Source: Oscillospiraceae bacterium
GTDB lineage: Bacteria; Bacillota; Clostridia; Oscillospirales; Oscillospiraceae
Length of the DNA stretch: 64,000 nt
Direction of reading: 5' to 3'
NCBI GenBank assembly: GCA_009777775.1
Contig: WRLE01000001.1
Location: 1 to 64,000, forward strand
Under the pieces are notes generated by a model. That model did no database searches. It worked only from the letters and a program-made list of their open reading frames with translations, and had not been told where the DNA came from. Every line of letters starts with the position of its first letter. Within the stretch, counting starts at the first letter, position 1. Positions 35,621 through 43,755 of this stretch are shown here, in pieces. The position numbers and the translations under genes were made by a program.

Positions 35621-36604
35621 ATGATAAACAAAGTTGCCATGATTGCCATTATAGGCAGGGCGAATGTTGGAAAATCAACACTAACCAATAGTTTAACCGG
35701 AGAGAAAGTTGCCATTGTAACTCCAAAACCCCAAACAACAAGAAATCGTATTTTTGCTGTCTTTAACCATGAAGACACACAAATGATTTTACTTGACACT
35801 CCAGGGTTTCACAAGGCAAAGACAAGGCTGGGTGAATATATGGTTGGTGTGGTTAAAAACAGCGTTACCGATGTGGATGCAATAGTTTTAGTGGTGGAGC
35901 CCTATGACAATGTTGGTATACAAGAGGAATTGCTAATTGAGCATATTGAAAAGACTTCCATTCCTTCCATTTTGGTTATAAACAAAATAGATACTATTAA
36001 AGCTGAAAACATACTGCCAATCATCGAAACATACTCAAAACGTCATAAATTTGATGCTATTATTCCCATATGCGCAAAAAACGGTGACGGCTTACCTGAA
36101 CTGCTTGATACATTGATTGCTTATGGGAAAACTGGTCAGCAATTATTTCCAGATGGAGTTTCAACGGACCAGCCAGAAAAGCAAATTATCGCTGAAATTA
36201 TTAGGGAAAAACTGCTTATTTGTCTCGAAGACGAAATCCCCCATGGAACCGCTATAGAAATCGATAAATTTAGCGAAAGAAATTATATAGGAGTAAATGC
36301 GTCAAAAGGCAAGAAAGAAAGTGGAAATAAAGCGAGCAATGGTGGTAATCAAGGGGAAAAAGACTCTGAAATCATTGATGATTCCATAGTAATTGATATA
36401 GAAGCTGTCATTTATTGTGAGAAAAAGAGCCATAAAGGTATAATTATTGGCAAAAACGGTTCCATGTTAAAAAAAATCGGCAAATATGCCAGAGAAGATA
36501 TTGAGAACTTCATGGGAGCAAAAGTAAATTTGCAAACATGGGTAAAGGTCAAAGAGAATTGGCGAGATAGCCAAGCTATGATTAGAAATCTGGGATATAC
36601 ATAA
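35621..36604 (+). CDS. era: GTPase Era
   Basis: Ras-like GTPase with a KH domain that binds the 3' end of 16S rRNA during 30S assembly. G1 is in IGRANVGKSTLTN, followed by PQTTRNR, G3 DTPGFH and G4 NKID; the KH motif is GIIIGKNGSMLKKIG. The 327 residues exceed the usual 295-300 because of a hydrophilic Lys/Ser/Gly/Asn-rich insertion at about residues 228-249, at the junction into the KH domain. Reading frame and both flanks are intact, so it is an insertion and not a frameshift. Confidence 0.95.
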   Translation: MINKVAMIAIIGRANVGKSTLTNSLTGEKVAIVTPKPQTTRNRIFAVFNHEDTQMILLDTPGFHKAKTRLGEYMVGVVKNSVTDVDAIVLVVEPYDNVGIQEELLIEHIEKTSIPSILVINKIDTIKAENILPIIETYSKRHKFDAIIPICAKNGDGLPELLDTLIAYGKTGQQLFPDGVSTDQPEKQIIAEIIREKLLICLEDEIPHGTAIEIDKFSERNYIGVNASKGKKESGNKASNGGNQGEKDSEIIDDSIVIDIEAVIYCEKKSHKGIIIGKNGSMLKKIGKYAREDIENFMGAKVNLQTWVKVKENWRDSQAMIRNLGYT

Positions 36605-36619
36605 AGGTTATATTGCAAT

Positions 36620-37357
36620 ATGTATATAAATACAAAAGGAATCATACTAAGGGAAACTGCATACAAAGAGTCCAGCAAAATTTTAACGATTCTTACTGGA
36701 GACCAAGGGAAGCTCACCGTTTCTGCTCGCGGTGCTCTTAGGCGCGGGAGCAAACTTGCTGCAGCTACTTCGCTGCTTGTATTTTCTGACATGACGCTTT
36801 TTGTGAATAGGGAGAGATGGACCCTTACAGAAGCCAAGACAATAGAGGAATTTCGTGGCTTGAGGGAGGATATTGAAAAGCTAGCACTGGCATCTTATAT
36901 TGCTGAACTTGCTGAAGCTGTTTCTGATGAGGATAGCAACAGTCCGGAGCTTTTACCTTTGTGTTTAAATACCCTCTTTGCACTTAGCGAGGGGATTCGA
37001 GAAGCTAGCTTCATAAAGCCGGCATTTGAACTGCGATTAATGGCTTTATCGGGTTTTGCTCCCCTAGTCACCCATTGTGCTTTGTGTGGCAAGACTGATC
37101 TTGATATGGCTAGCTTGGATTTATCTGGAGGTATCCTGACTTGCGTTGATTGTAGTAATGGTGAGGGTATAGATTTGGGTTCTGGAGCGATTAGTGCTGC
37201 TCGCTATATTATTAGCTGCGAGCAAAAAAAGTTGTTTTCCTTCTCTTTAGGAGACAGAGCGCAGATTGAATTGGGTATTGCATGTGAAAAATACCTTTTG
37301 GCGCAATTGGAAAGACGCTTTAGAACACTTGAATTTTACAAGCAAATAATAAACTAA
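36620..37357 (+). CDS. recO: DNA repair protein RecO
   Basis: Recombination mediator loading RecA with RecR at gaps. It has an N-terminal OB fold (TKGIILRETAYKESSKILTI, then LTVSARGALRRGSKL) and a helical C-terminal part with a zinc-finger-like CALC...CVDC pair. At 245 residues it is normal. It lies 15 bases after era, as in many Firmicutes. Confidence 0.93.
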   Translation: MYINTKGIILRETAYKESSKILTILTGDQGKLTVSARGALRRGSKLAAATSLLVFSDMTLFVNRERWTLTEAKTIEEFRGLREDIEKLALASYIAELAEAVSDEDSNSPELLPLCLNTLFALSEGIREASFIKPAFELRLMALSGFAPLVTHCALCGKTDLDMASLDLSGGILTCVDCSNGEGIDLGSGAISAARYIISCEQKKLFSFSLGDRAQIELGIACEKYLLAQLERRFRTLEFYKQIIN

Positions 37358-37400
37358 TTCATATACACGCAAGTTATCTATTGATATAGGAGTTATATAA

Positions 37401-39779
37401 TTGTATCAAAAATCTTTAAATACATTGGAGTTACCAGCAATTTTAGAGATGCTGGCATCCCATGCAATTAGCGATGGCGGTAAGGAAATAGCCTTTGCGC
37501 TAGTTCCAAGCTCAGATATAGATTCCGTGAAAGCAAAACTCGAAGAAACCACTGCTGCTAAAGATATGATGGTGCTAAAGAGCAATCCACCAATATCGAG
37601 TATAAAAGATATACGCCTTAGCGTGAAACGAGCTGGTTTAAGTGGAGTGCTAAATACAAGGGAATTATTGGACATAGCCGCACTTTTGCGCACATCGGCT
37701 TCTATGCTTTCTTATTTCGAAAGGGAAAGAGGAGAAAGGGAAAGTGTTGGAACGGCAATAGATTATTTGTTTAATGGCTTAAGAGCGAATAGTCAATTGG
37801 AAAACAGTATTTCTTCAGCTATAGTGGCAGAGGATGAAATTTCAGATAATGCCAGCTCAGAACTGGCTAGTATCAGAAGACAAATCCGCTTAAGTGCAGA
37901 TAAGGTCCGTCAAGCCCTCAACAGAATCATTACATCGCCGAATTATTCAAAAGTATTGCAAGAACCCATCATAACGATGAGAAACGATAGATATGTCGTT
38001 CCTGTGAAATCGGAGCAAAAATCATCACTACCTGGGCTTGTCCACGACATATCTTCATCTGGAGCTACGCACTTTATCGAACCAATGGCTGTGGTTCAGA
38101 TTAATAATGAATTGCGTGAGCTTGCGGCTAGGGAAAAAGCTGAAGTTGATAGGATATTGAGAGAAATATCTGCTTTGGTAGCAGATGATGGCGATAGTAT
38201 CATAAAAGATTATGAACTTTTGGTAATGCTTGATTTCGTTTTTGCTAAGGCAAAATTATCTTATGCTCTAAAATCCATTAACCCCACCGTGTTAAGTGAT
38301 ATTTCTGTAAACCTCAGAAATGCAAGACATCCGCTCCTAGATCAAAGCGAAGCGGTACCCATTAGCATTTGGCTAGGCGGCGAAATTGATACCCTTATAA
38401 TCACAGGACCAAATACTGGGGGCAAAACTGTTTCTTTAAAGACCCTTGGTTTGCTTTGTGCAATGGCACAATGTGGTTTGCATATACCAGCAGATGACGG
38501 AAGTATGGTACCTGTTTTCGATAAAATACTAGCTGATATTGGCGATGAACAGTCAATTGAGCAGTCTTTATCGACTTTTTCATCTCATATGACTAATATT
38601 GTGGATATTTTACATGAATGTAGCAGCGGTGCTTTGCTTTTGTTCGATGAAATGGGAGCTGGTACAGACCCAGTGGAGGGTGCTGCTTTGGCCATTGCCA
38701 TAATCGAGTTCGCCCGCAGGAAGGGAGCCCTTATTGCTGCGACAACCCATTATTCGGAGTTGAAGACCTTTGCACTAACTACGGAAGGTGTTGTAAATGC
38801 ATCATGCGAATTTGATGTGGAAACTCTGAAACCCACATACAGGTTAATTATTGGGATTCCTGGTAAATCCAATGCCTTTGCCATTTCAGCAAGGTTGGGT
38901 TTACCAGAAGCAATTATCGAAGATGCTGGTAATCGTCTTAATACTGAAAATGCATCATTTGAAGATGCGATTTCGGGCTTGGAAACAATTCGCAAAGCAT
39001 TGGAGTGGGAGCAAATGGAAACCAAACAGCTTTTAGATGCTGCTAAAGAAGATCGTCGTCTTGCTTTGGAGATAAAAGAACAAATAGACAGGGAGCATGA
39101 GAGAGCTGCTGACAATGCGAAAAGGGAAGCCGCGCGAATTTTAGACGATACTCGCCAAAGAGCTGAGTCAGTCATGGATCAACTGCGGGAGCTCCAGAGA
39201 AGTGCTGCAAGGGAAGCAAATTGGCAAAAACTCAATGATGGAAAAGCAGAAATATACAGAAACTTAAACGAGGCTGATCTTGAGGTACGCAGCCATACAT
39301 TTGAGGATATGGAAGAGGTTTCTCTTCGTGAGCCTATTGCCGGCGATAGGGTGAAGCTAAGGGGTTTGGGTACCTATGCTGATGTTGTTTCGGTGAATCG
39401 TGATGGACAGCTGACTTTGCAAGCGGGTATTATGAAAATAACAGCGGGTGTTGACGAGGTGGTCTTGGTTGATGATAATGCTCAGATCGCAATAAAAAAG
39501 CAGATAAATCAAAGCGATGCGAAGTTAAGGGATATAGTAGCAAAGCCTGAACTTGACATTAGGGGGCTCACTACCCAGGAGGCTATTCCCATTTTAGAAA
39601 GCTATCTCGATAATGCGATTATGGCAAAGCTTGTTTCCGTTGTTATTATCCACGGTAGGGGAACAGGTGCCATGAGAAATGCTGTGACTGCGTATCTTCG
39701 CAATCATGGAGGTATCAAGTCTTTCCGCCTAGGTACTTTCGGCGAAGGCGAAGATGGAGTTACAATAGTAGAGCTGTAG
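37401..39779 (+). CDS. mutS2: Endonuclease MutS2
   Basis: MutS paralogue that acts on branched DNA and collided ribosomes, not in mismatch repair. It has a lever/clamp region, an ABC-type ATPase (Walker A G336PNTGGKT; LFDEMGAGTDPVEGAAL), a coiled coil (about 505-610) and a C-terminal Smr nuclease domain (LDIRGLTTQEAI, IIHGRGTGAM). It lacks the N-terminal mismatch domain, as expected. 792 residues. It starts with TTG; AGGAG lies eight bases upstream. Confidence 0.95.
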   Translation: MYQKSLNTLELPAILEMLASHAISDGGKEIAFALVPSSDIDSVKAKLEETTAAKDMMVLKSNPPISSIKDIRLSVKRAGLSGVLNTRELLDIAALLRTSASMLSYFERERGERESVGTAIDYLFNGLRANSQLENSISSAIVAEDEISDNASSELASIRRQIRLSADKVRQALNRIITSPNYSKVLQEPIITMRNDRYVVPVKSEQKSSLPGLVHDISSSGATHFIEPMAVVQINNELRELAAREKAEVDRILREISALVADDGDSIIKDYELLVMLDFVFAKAKLSYALKSINPTVLSDISVNLRNARHPLLDQSEAVPISIWLGGEIDTLIITGPNTGGKTVSLKTLGLLCAMAQCGLHIPADDGSMVPVFDKILADIGDEQSIEQSLSTFSSHMTNIVDILHECSSGALLLFDEMGAGTDPVEGAALAIAIIEFARRKGALIAATTHYSELKTFALTTEGVVNASCEFDVETLKPTYRLIIGIPGKSNAFAISARLGLPEAIIEDAGNRLNTENASFEDAISGLETIRKALEWEQMETKQLLDAAKEDRRLALEIKEQIDREHERAADNAKREAARILDDTRQRAESVMDQLRELQRSAAREANWQKLNDGKAEIYRNLNEADLEVRSHTFEDMEEVSLREPIAGDRVKLRGLGTYADVVSVNRDGQLTLQAGIMKITAGVDEVVLVDDNAQIAIKKQINQSDAKLRDIVAKPELDIRGLTTQEAIPILESYLDNAIMAKLVSVVIIHGRGTGAMRNAVTAYLRNHGGIKSFRLGTFGEGEDGVTIVEL

Positions 39780-39808
39780 AGAAATGATGAAAATTAACAA
39801 AGTGAATC

Positions 39809-39837
39809 TTGACGTTGTGCTTTTAAAATGATAAAGT
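39809..39837 (+). promoter_or_regulatory. Promoter of the HPr gene
   Basis: TTGACG (39809-39814), a 17-base spacer and TAAAGT (39832-39837), about 45 bases before the start codon. No cre-like or other operator is obvious. Confidence 0.5.
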
Positions 39838-39882
39838 AATGATAGGTGAAAACCACATGAATTTCCATATGGAGGGAAAGCT

Positions 39883-40146
39883 ATGTACGAGAAGAAAGCA
39901 ACTATTGTGAAGCAAATTGGGCTCCATGCAAGACCTGCTACATTTTTGATTCAAAAAGCCAACGAGTTCAAAAGCAGTATTTGGATAGAGAAAGACGAAC
40001 GGAGGGTGAATGCAAAAAGCCTTCTAGGGGTTTTATCCCTTGGAGTCGCAAAGGATATGACAATCAATATTATTGCTGACGGTCCCGATGAGGTCACTGC
40101 TGTCGATACATTATGTGAATTAATCAGTTCTGATTTTGAAGAATAG
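39883..40146 (+). CDS. ptsH: Phosphocarrier protein HPr
   Basis: Small phosphocarrier of the phosphotransferase system. Of its 87 residues, GLH15ARPAT carries the histidine phosphorylated by enzyme I, and NAKS46LLG carries the serine phosphorylated by HPr kinase. Both are present, so it can act in transport and in catabolite control; Crh would lack His15. It is monocistronic with its own promoter and terminator, with no ptsI next to it. AGGGAAAG precedes the ATG. Confidence 0.93.
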   Translation: MYEKKATIVKQIGLHARPATFLIQKANEFKSSIWIEKDERRVNAKSLLGVLSLGVAKDMTINIIADGPDEVTAVDTLCELISSDFEE

Positions 40147-40188
40147 ATCATGAATGCTCTTTTTTCGAAACAATAAATTAAATAATGA

Positions 40189-40223
40189 AAAACCGGTGAA
40201 GAATAATATTCTCCGCCGGTTTT
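40189..40223. terminator. Bidirectional terminator between HPr and rpmA
   Basis: AAAACCGG (40189-40196) and CCGGTTTT (40216-40223), with inner pairing GAAGAA/TTCTCC-like, lie between two convergent genes. A-rich and T-rich ends allow termination on both strands. Confidence 0.8.
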
Positions 40224-40255
40224 GTGTTACTGTATTATGCAAAATGATAATTTGA

Positions 40256-40519
40256 TTATTTTGCAGCATCCTCGTATACGGAAACGCATTTGCGATTTTT
40301 GCCCATTGGCTCAAAGCGCACTCTTCCGCTTATGAGTGCAAAGAGGGTATCGTCGCGTCCTTTGCCAACATTGTTTCCTGGGTGGATTTTAGTACCCCGT
40401 TGGCGAACTAATATGTTTCCAGCAAGGACATATTGACCGTCGGCTCTCTTAAGACCCAGACGTTTTGACTTACTGTCACGACCGTTTTTTGTGGAACCCA
40501 TACCTTTTTTATGTGCCAT
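40256..40519 (-). CDS. rpmA: 50S ribosomal protein L27
   Basis: Ribosomal protein whose N-terminus reaches the peptidyl transferase centre. The 87 residues begin [20 protein letters not shown]. There is no N-terminal extension before the mature KKG start; in most Firmicutes a short leader is removed by the Prp protease. GGAGG lies in front of the ATG, so this start is firm. It follows rplU after 95 bases with no prp gene between. Confidence 0.96.
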   Translation of the reverse strand: MAHKKGMGSTKNGRDSKSKRLGLKRADGQYVLAGNILVRQRGTKIHPGNNVGKGRDDTLFALISGRVRFEPMGKNRKCVSVYEDAAK

Positions 40520-40540
40520 CTATCACACCTCCGTTTTAAC

Positions 40541-40575
40541 AATTAATAATTAATGATTAATAATTAATAATTAAC
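40541..40575. repeat. AATTAAT heptamer array between rplU and rpmA
   Basis: Five tandem heptamers: AATTAAT twice, GATTAAT, AATTAAT and AATTAAC. It occupies the place where prp lies in other Firmicutes. Confidence 0.8.
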
Positions 40576-40614
40576 TATCTATTTTTTTACTTTGCATCGA
40601 TTGGGTTTGGGGGC

Positions 40615-40929
40615 TTATCCTACGATTTTTTCTATTGTGATTTTTGTGTAGGGTTGTCTGTGGCCTTGCTTTCTGCGGTAGCCTTTTCTGCGTTTCATTT
40701 TGAAAACGATGATTTTTTTTGCTTTTCCGTTTTTTATAACGGAGGCTTCGACCTTTGCGCCTTCCACATATGGCGTTCCGATTTTCGAATCCTTTTCATC
40801 GGTAATGGCGAGAACTTTGTCGAAAGTTACCTTGTCTTCTGCTTCCAGTTGCAGTCTTTCAATGAATAGTTCATCGCCTTCCTTGACTCGATATTGTTTT
40901 CCGCCAGTCTCAAAAATGGCTTGTGTCAT
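40615..40929 (-). CDS. rplU: 50S ribosomal protein L21
   Basis: Binds 23S rRNA in the large subunit. The 104 residues ([20 protein letters not shown] through [20 protein letters not shown]) are the standard length. The frame is open four codons further, but GAGGTG lies nine bases before ATG 40929, which also matches the family N-terminus. First gene of the rplU-rpmA operon, expressed through a structured leader. Confidence 0.96.
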   Translation of the reverse strand: MTQAIFETGGKQYRVKEGDELFIERLQLEAEDKVTFDKVLAITDEKDSKIGTPYVEGAKVEASVIKNGKAKKIIVFKMKRRKGYRRKQGHRQPYTKITIEKIVG

Positions 40930-41087
40930 TAATGCTTTCACCTCATAAATAAGTCTCGCTATCGGAGGCGGAGGATAACCTCGCTTTATTTTACTTAACT
41001 ATTTGTTAAGCAAAGCCCATTCAAAGCGGTATAAACCTGTGTAAACACAGCAATGGTTAATATACCATCTGTGACTAGTTAAGTCAA
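40930..41087 (-). promoter_or_regulatory. rplU promoter and structured leader (L21-leader candidate)
   Basis: On the minus strand TTGACT (41082-41087), 17 bases and TATATT (41059-41064). The transcript then has about 120 nt before rplU with several dyads: CTGTG/CACAG near the start, CTTAAC-AAATA-GTTAAG enclosed by CGCTTT/AAAGCG, and GCGAGG-TTAT-CCTC. Autoregulatory L21 leaders are known in Firmicutes. The assignment is by position and structure, not by a recognised consensus. Confidence 0.55.
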
Positions 41088-41110
41088 CATAAAATTTAAG
41101 ATTTCCATTA

Positions 41111-42349
41111 TTATTGGACAATCGCAACTGTGTCGCGGGCTATTACTAGCTCTTCGTTTGTTGGTACAACGAGAACCTTTATCGTGGTGTTTGGAGAAGT
41201 TATATCGACAATCTCACCGTTGTTTCTGAAAATATTTACATTCTCGTCGATTTCGATGCCAAGACATTGCAGGTAGTTGCAAATCATCGCTCGCATGGGT
41301 GGGGAGTTTTCGCCGACACCAGCGGTGAAAACAAGGGCATCGAGTCCACCAAGGATAGTAAAGTACGAACCTATGAATTTTGCCACGTTATACGCATAAA
41401 CTTCTAAAGCAAGCTTTGCGCGCTCGTTTGGAGTAACACCCTCGATCACGCTGCCATCGCTGGAGTTTATTCCAGCTGCTGTGGAAATATCGCGAAAATC
41501 CGAAGATACTCCGGAGATTCCTAAGACACCAGATTCTTTATTTAAGATAGTGACTGCATCAGCTGTGGAAATTCCTTCGATATTGGCGATGATTTCCACT
41601 ATGGCTGGGTCAATGCTCCCTGATCTGGTACCCATGGGAATGCCTTCTAATGGGGTTACACCCAATGATGTGTCAATGGATTTGCCATCCTTAATTGCAG
41701 CTAGAGATGCACCATTTCCAAGATGACAAGTGACAATCCTAGTGCCAGCTGCACCTTTGCCGAGATATTCTATTGTTTTTTCTGAAATATAGCGGTGGGA
41801 AGTACCGTGAAAACCATAACGTCGTATATCATTTGCTTCGTAATATTTATATGGAATTGGGTAGATATATGCCTGCTGAGGTATTGTGGAATGGAAAGCC
41901 GTGTCAAAGACAGCAACCTGGGGAACACCTGGAATAGCATCTATACAAGCATTAATACCCATGAGGTTAGCAGGTATGTGCAAAGGCGCGAGGGTAGTGC
42001 ATTCGGTAATGGCTTTGAGTACTTCATCGTTAATGAGAATGCTTTCGGTGAACTTTTTTCCGCCGTGAACAACCCTATGACCTACAGCTTTAATTTCATC
42101 GAGGCTGTCAACAACGCCATACTCTTCGCTGGTCAGCTTTTCTATGACAGCACTAATTGCTTCTGCGTGGGAGGGAAGATTGACGGGCTCATTGAAGACT
42201 TCTTTCCCATTTGACATGGGAGTATGCTTCAAATGGCCATCGATACCAATACGGTCACAAAGCCCCACCGCAATGATTTCTTCGGTTTCCATATTGAACA
42301 CTTGATACTTCAGCGATGAGCTGCCTGCGTTGATGACTAATACTTTCAT
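41111..42349 (-). CDS. ackA: Acetate kinase
   Basis: Makes ATP and acetate from acetyl phosphate, the energy-yielding end step of acetogenic fermentation. The 412 residues include VLVINAGSSSLKYQ, VVHGGKKFTES, DTAFHSTIP, HLGNGASLAAI and a FTAGVGENSP end motif, all characteristic. AAGGGG lies before the ATG. It is a single gene here, without pta beside it. It is transcribed away from tmcAL. Confidence 0.97.
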   Translation of the reverse strand: MKVLVINAGSSSLKYQVFNMETEEIIAVGLCDRIGIDGHLKHTPMSNGKEVFNEPVNLPSHAEAISAVIEKLTSEEYGVVDSLDEIKAVGHRVVHGGKKFTESILINDEVLKAITECTTLAPLHIPANLMGINACIDAIPGVPQVAVFDTAFHSTIPQQAYIYPIPYKYYEANDIRRYGFHGTSHRYISEKTIEYLGKGAAGTRIVTCHLGNGASLAAIKDGKSIDTSLGVTPLEGIPMGTRSGSIDPAIVEIIANIEGISTADAVTILNKESGVLGISGVSSDFRDISTAAGINSSDGSVIEGVTPNERAKLALEVYAYNVAKFIGSYFTILGGLDALVFTAGVGENSPPMRAMICNYLQCLGIEIDENVNIFRNNGEIVDITSPNTTIKVLVVPTNEELVIARDTVAIVQ

Positions 42350-42403
42350 AAAAAAATCCCCTTGTGTTTATTAGTAAAGCGAATTAAAATAATAATGTTT
42401 ATC

Positions 42404-42432
42404 ATTTTAATACACAAAGGACTATTAATCAA
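42404..42432 (-). promoter_or_regulatory. ackA promoter
   Basis: Minus-strand TTGATT (42427-42432), 17 bases and TAAAAT (42404-42409), about 55 bases upstream of the ackA start. It lies in the divergent region with tmcAL. Confidence 0.5.
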
Positions 42433-42461
42433 TGGTTTTATTGAGCTAATTGGAGGAAAAT

Positions 42462-43649
42462 ATGAAAACAGTTGGCATAATATGCGAATATAACCCGCTG
42501 CACTTAGGTCATATTACCCATATGGAAAAGACAAGAGCCATTTTGGGAGACGATACTGCCATTGTTTGTGCCATGAGTGGAAATTATGTGCAGAGGGGAG
42601 ACTTTGCAATATTTAGCAAATATGCCAGAGCGAAAGCTGCTGTCAAGTGCGGTGCTGACCTGGTTGTGGAAATCCCATCGCCATATGTTCTCCAATCTGC
42701 ACAAGGGTATGGAGATGCGGGAATCTATCTCCTTGATAAAATGGGTATTTGCGATTATGTGTCCTTTGGCAGTGAATCAGGTAACATAAAGGAGCTTACC
42801 CAGACAGCTGAGTTATTTGAATCGGAAGAGTTTAATACATTTCTACAAAAAGGACTAGGCGAAGGGCTTTCCTATGCTCACGCATACCAAAGAGCTGCTG
42901 ATGAAATAATGGGAAGCAATTGTATGGTTTTGCAATCTTCAAACAATCTACTTGGTATTGAATATATCAAAGCGATAAAAACGCAAGGTTCTTTGATGGA
43001 GCCGATGACGATTAAACGCATTAGGAGCGAAGAACTCAGTGGAAATTCACAGGAAGCATCAAAGATACGCAAACAACTAAAAAATAATGAAGAAGCTTTG
43101 GAATTACTACCGGAAGCAGCAATGGAAGTTTTCAAGCTAGAGATGACTAATACCCGAGGACCCATATTCATGGATGATTTTGAACAAGCCATGATGTCTC
43201 GTCTACGAACAATGGATGAAAAAGAGGAGCTTTTTGCTGATATTGAGGGTCTAGGACGGCGTTTTATAAAAAATGCTAAGGAAGAAGGAACTATAGAAAA
43301 AATCCTCGAAAGCACGAAAAGTAAAAGATATACGATGTCACGAATCAGAAGACTATTACTTTGCGCTTGTTTGGGGTTTTCTCCAGAGGATACACAAAAA
43401 CCGCCACCTTATGCAAGAATTCTAGCCATGAATAGCACTGGTAAGAAATTGTTGAAAACTGCGAAAACAAATGGGCAGCTACCGATTATCACGAAACCTG
43501 CTCAGGCTAAAAAAATTGGCGGAGAGCCACTTCGATTATTTGAAAAAGAAGCTGCTGCTACTGATTTTTATGTCCTTGCCTACCCCAATGCGCAAATGAG
43601 GTCAGGAGGACAAGAATGGCGAAGTACACCCTATGTAATTAACGACTGA
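42462..43649 (+). CDS. tmcAL: tRNA(Met) cytidine acetate ligase
   Basis: Acetylates C34 of elongator tRNA-Met using acetate and ATP; formerly YlbM. The nucleotidyltransferase-like N-terminus reads VGIICEYNPLHLGHITHMEK, then AMSGNYVQRGDFAIFSKYAR and GADLVVEIP. The 395 residues are the family length. ATG 42462 is set by GGAGG; the frame reaches upstream through the ribosome-binding site to a TTG at 42450. Its substrate, acetate, is the product of the divergent ackA, an interesting but possibly incidental pairing. Confidence 0.92.
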   Translation: MKTVGIICEYNPLHLGHITHMEKTRAILGDDTAIVCAMSGNYVQRGDFAIFSKYARAKAAVKCGADLVVEIPSPYVLQSAQGYGDAGIYLLDKMGICDYVSFGSESGNIKELTQTAELFESEEFNTFLQKGLGEGLSYAHAYQRAADEIMGSNCMVLQSSNNLLGIEYIKAIKTQGSLMEPMTIKRIRSEELSGNSQEASKIRKQLKNNEEALELLPEAAMEVFKLEMTNTRGPIFMDDFEQAMMSRLRTMDEKEELFADIEGLGRRFIKNAKEEGTIEKILESTKSKRYTMSRIRRLLLCACLGFSPEDTQKPPPYARILAMNSTGKKLLKTAKTNGQLPIITKPAQAKKIGGEPLRLFEKEAAATDFYVLAYPNAQMRSGGQEWRSTPYVIND

Positions 43650-43671
43650 TGCATCAACATCAGTCGTTTTT
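43641..43671 (+). terminator. tmcAL terminator overlapping the stop codon
   Basis: An 11-bp perfect stem (43641-43651 and 43658-43668) with a six-base loop, followed by a T-tract. The TGA stop of tmcAL lies inside the left arm. Confidence 0.85.
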
Positions 43672-43755
43672 GTTTATATATACGATTATTGACTCAATTA
43701 CCTTAGTGAGTATAGTATACTAGCGAGTCTGCTTGTCCTTTGAAATATAGAACGC

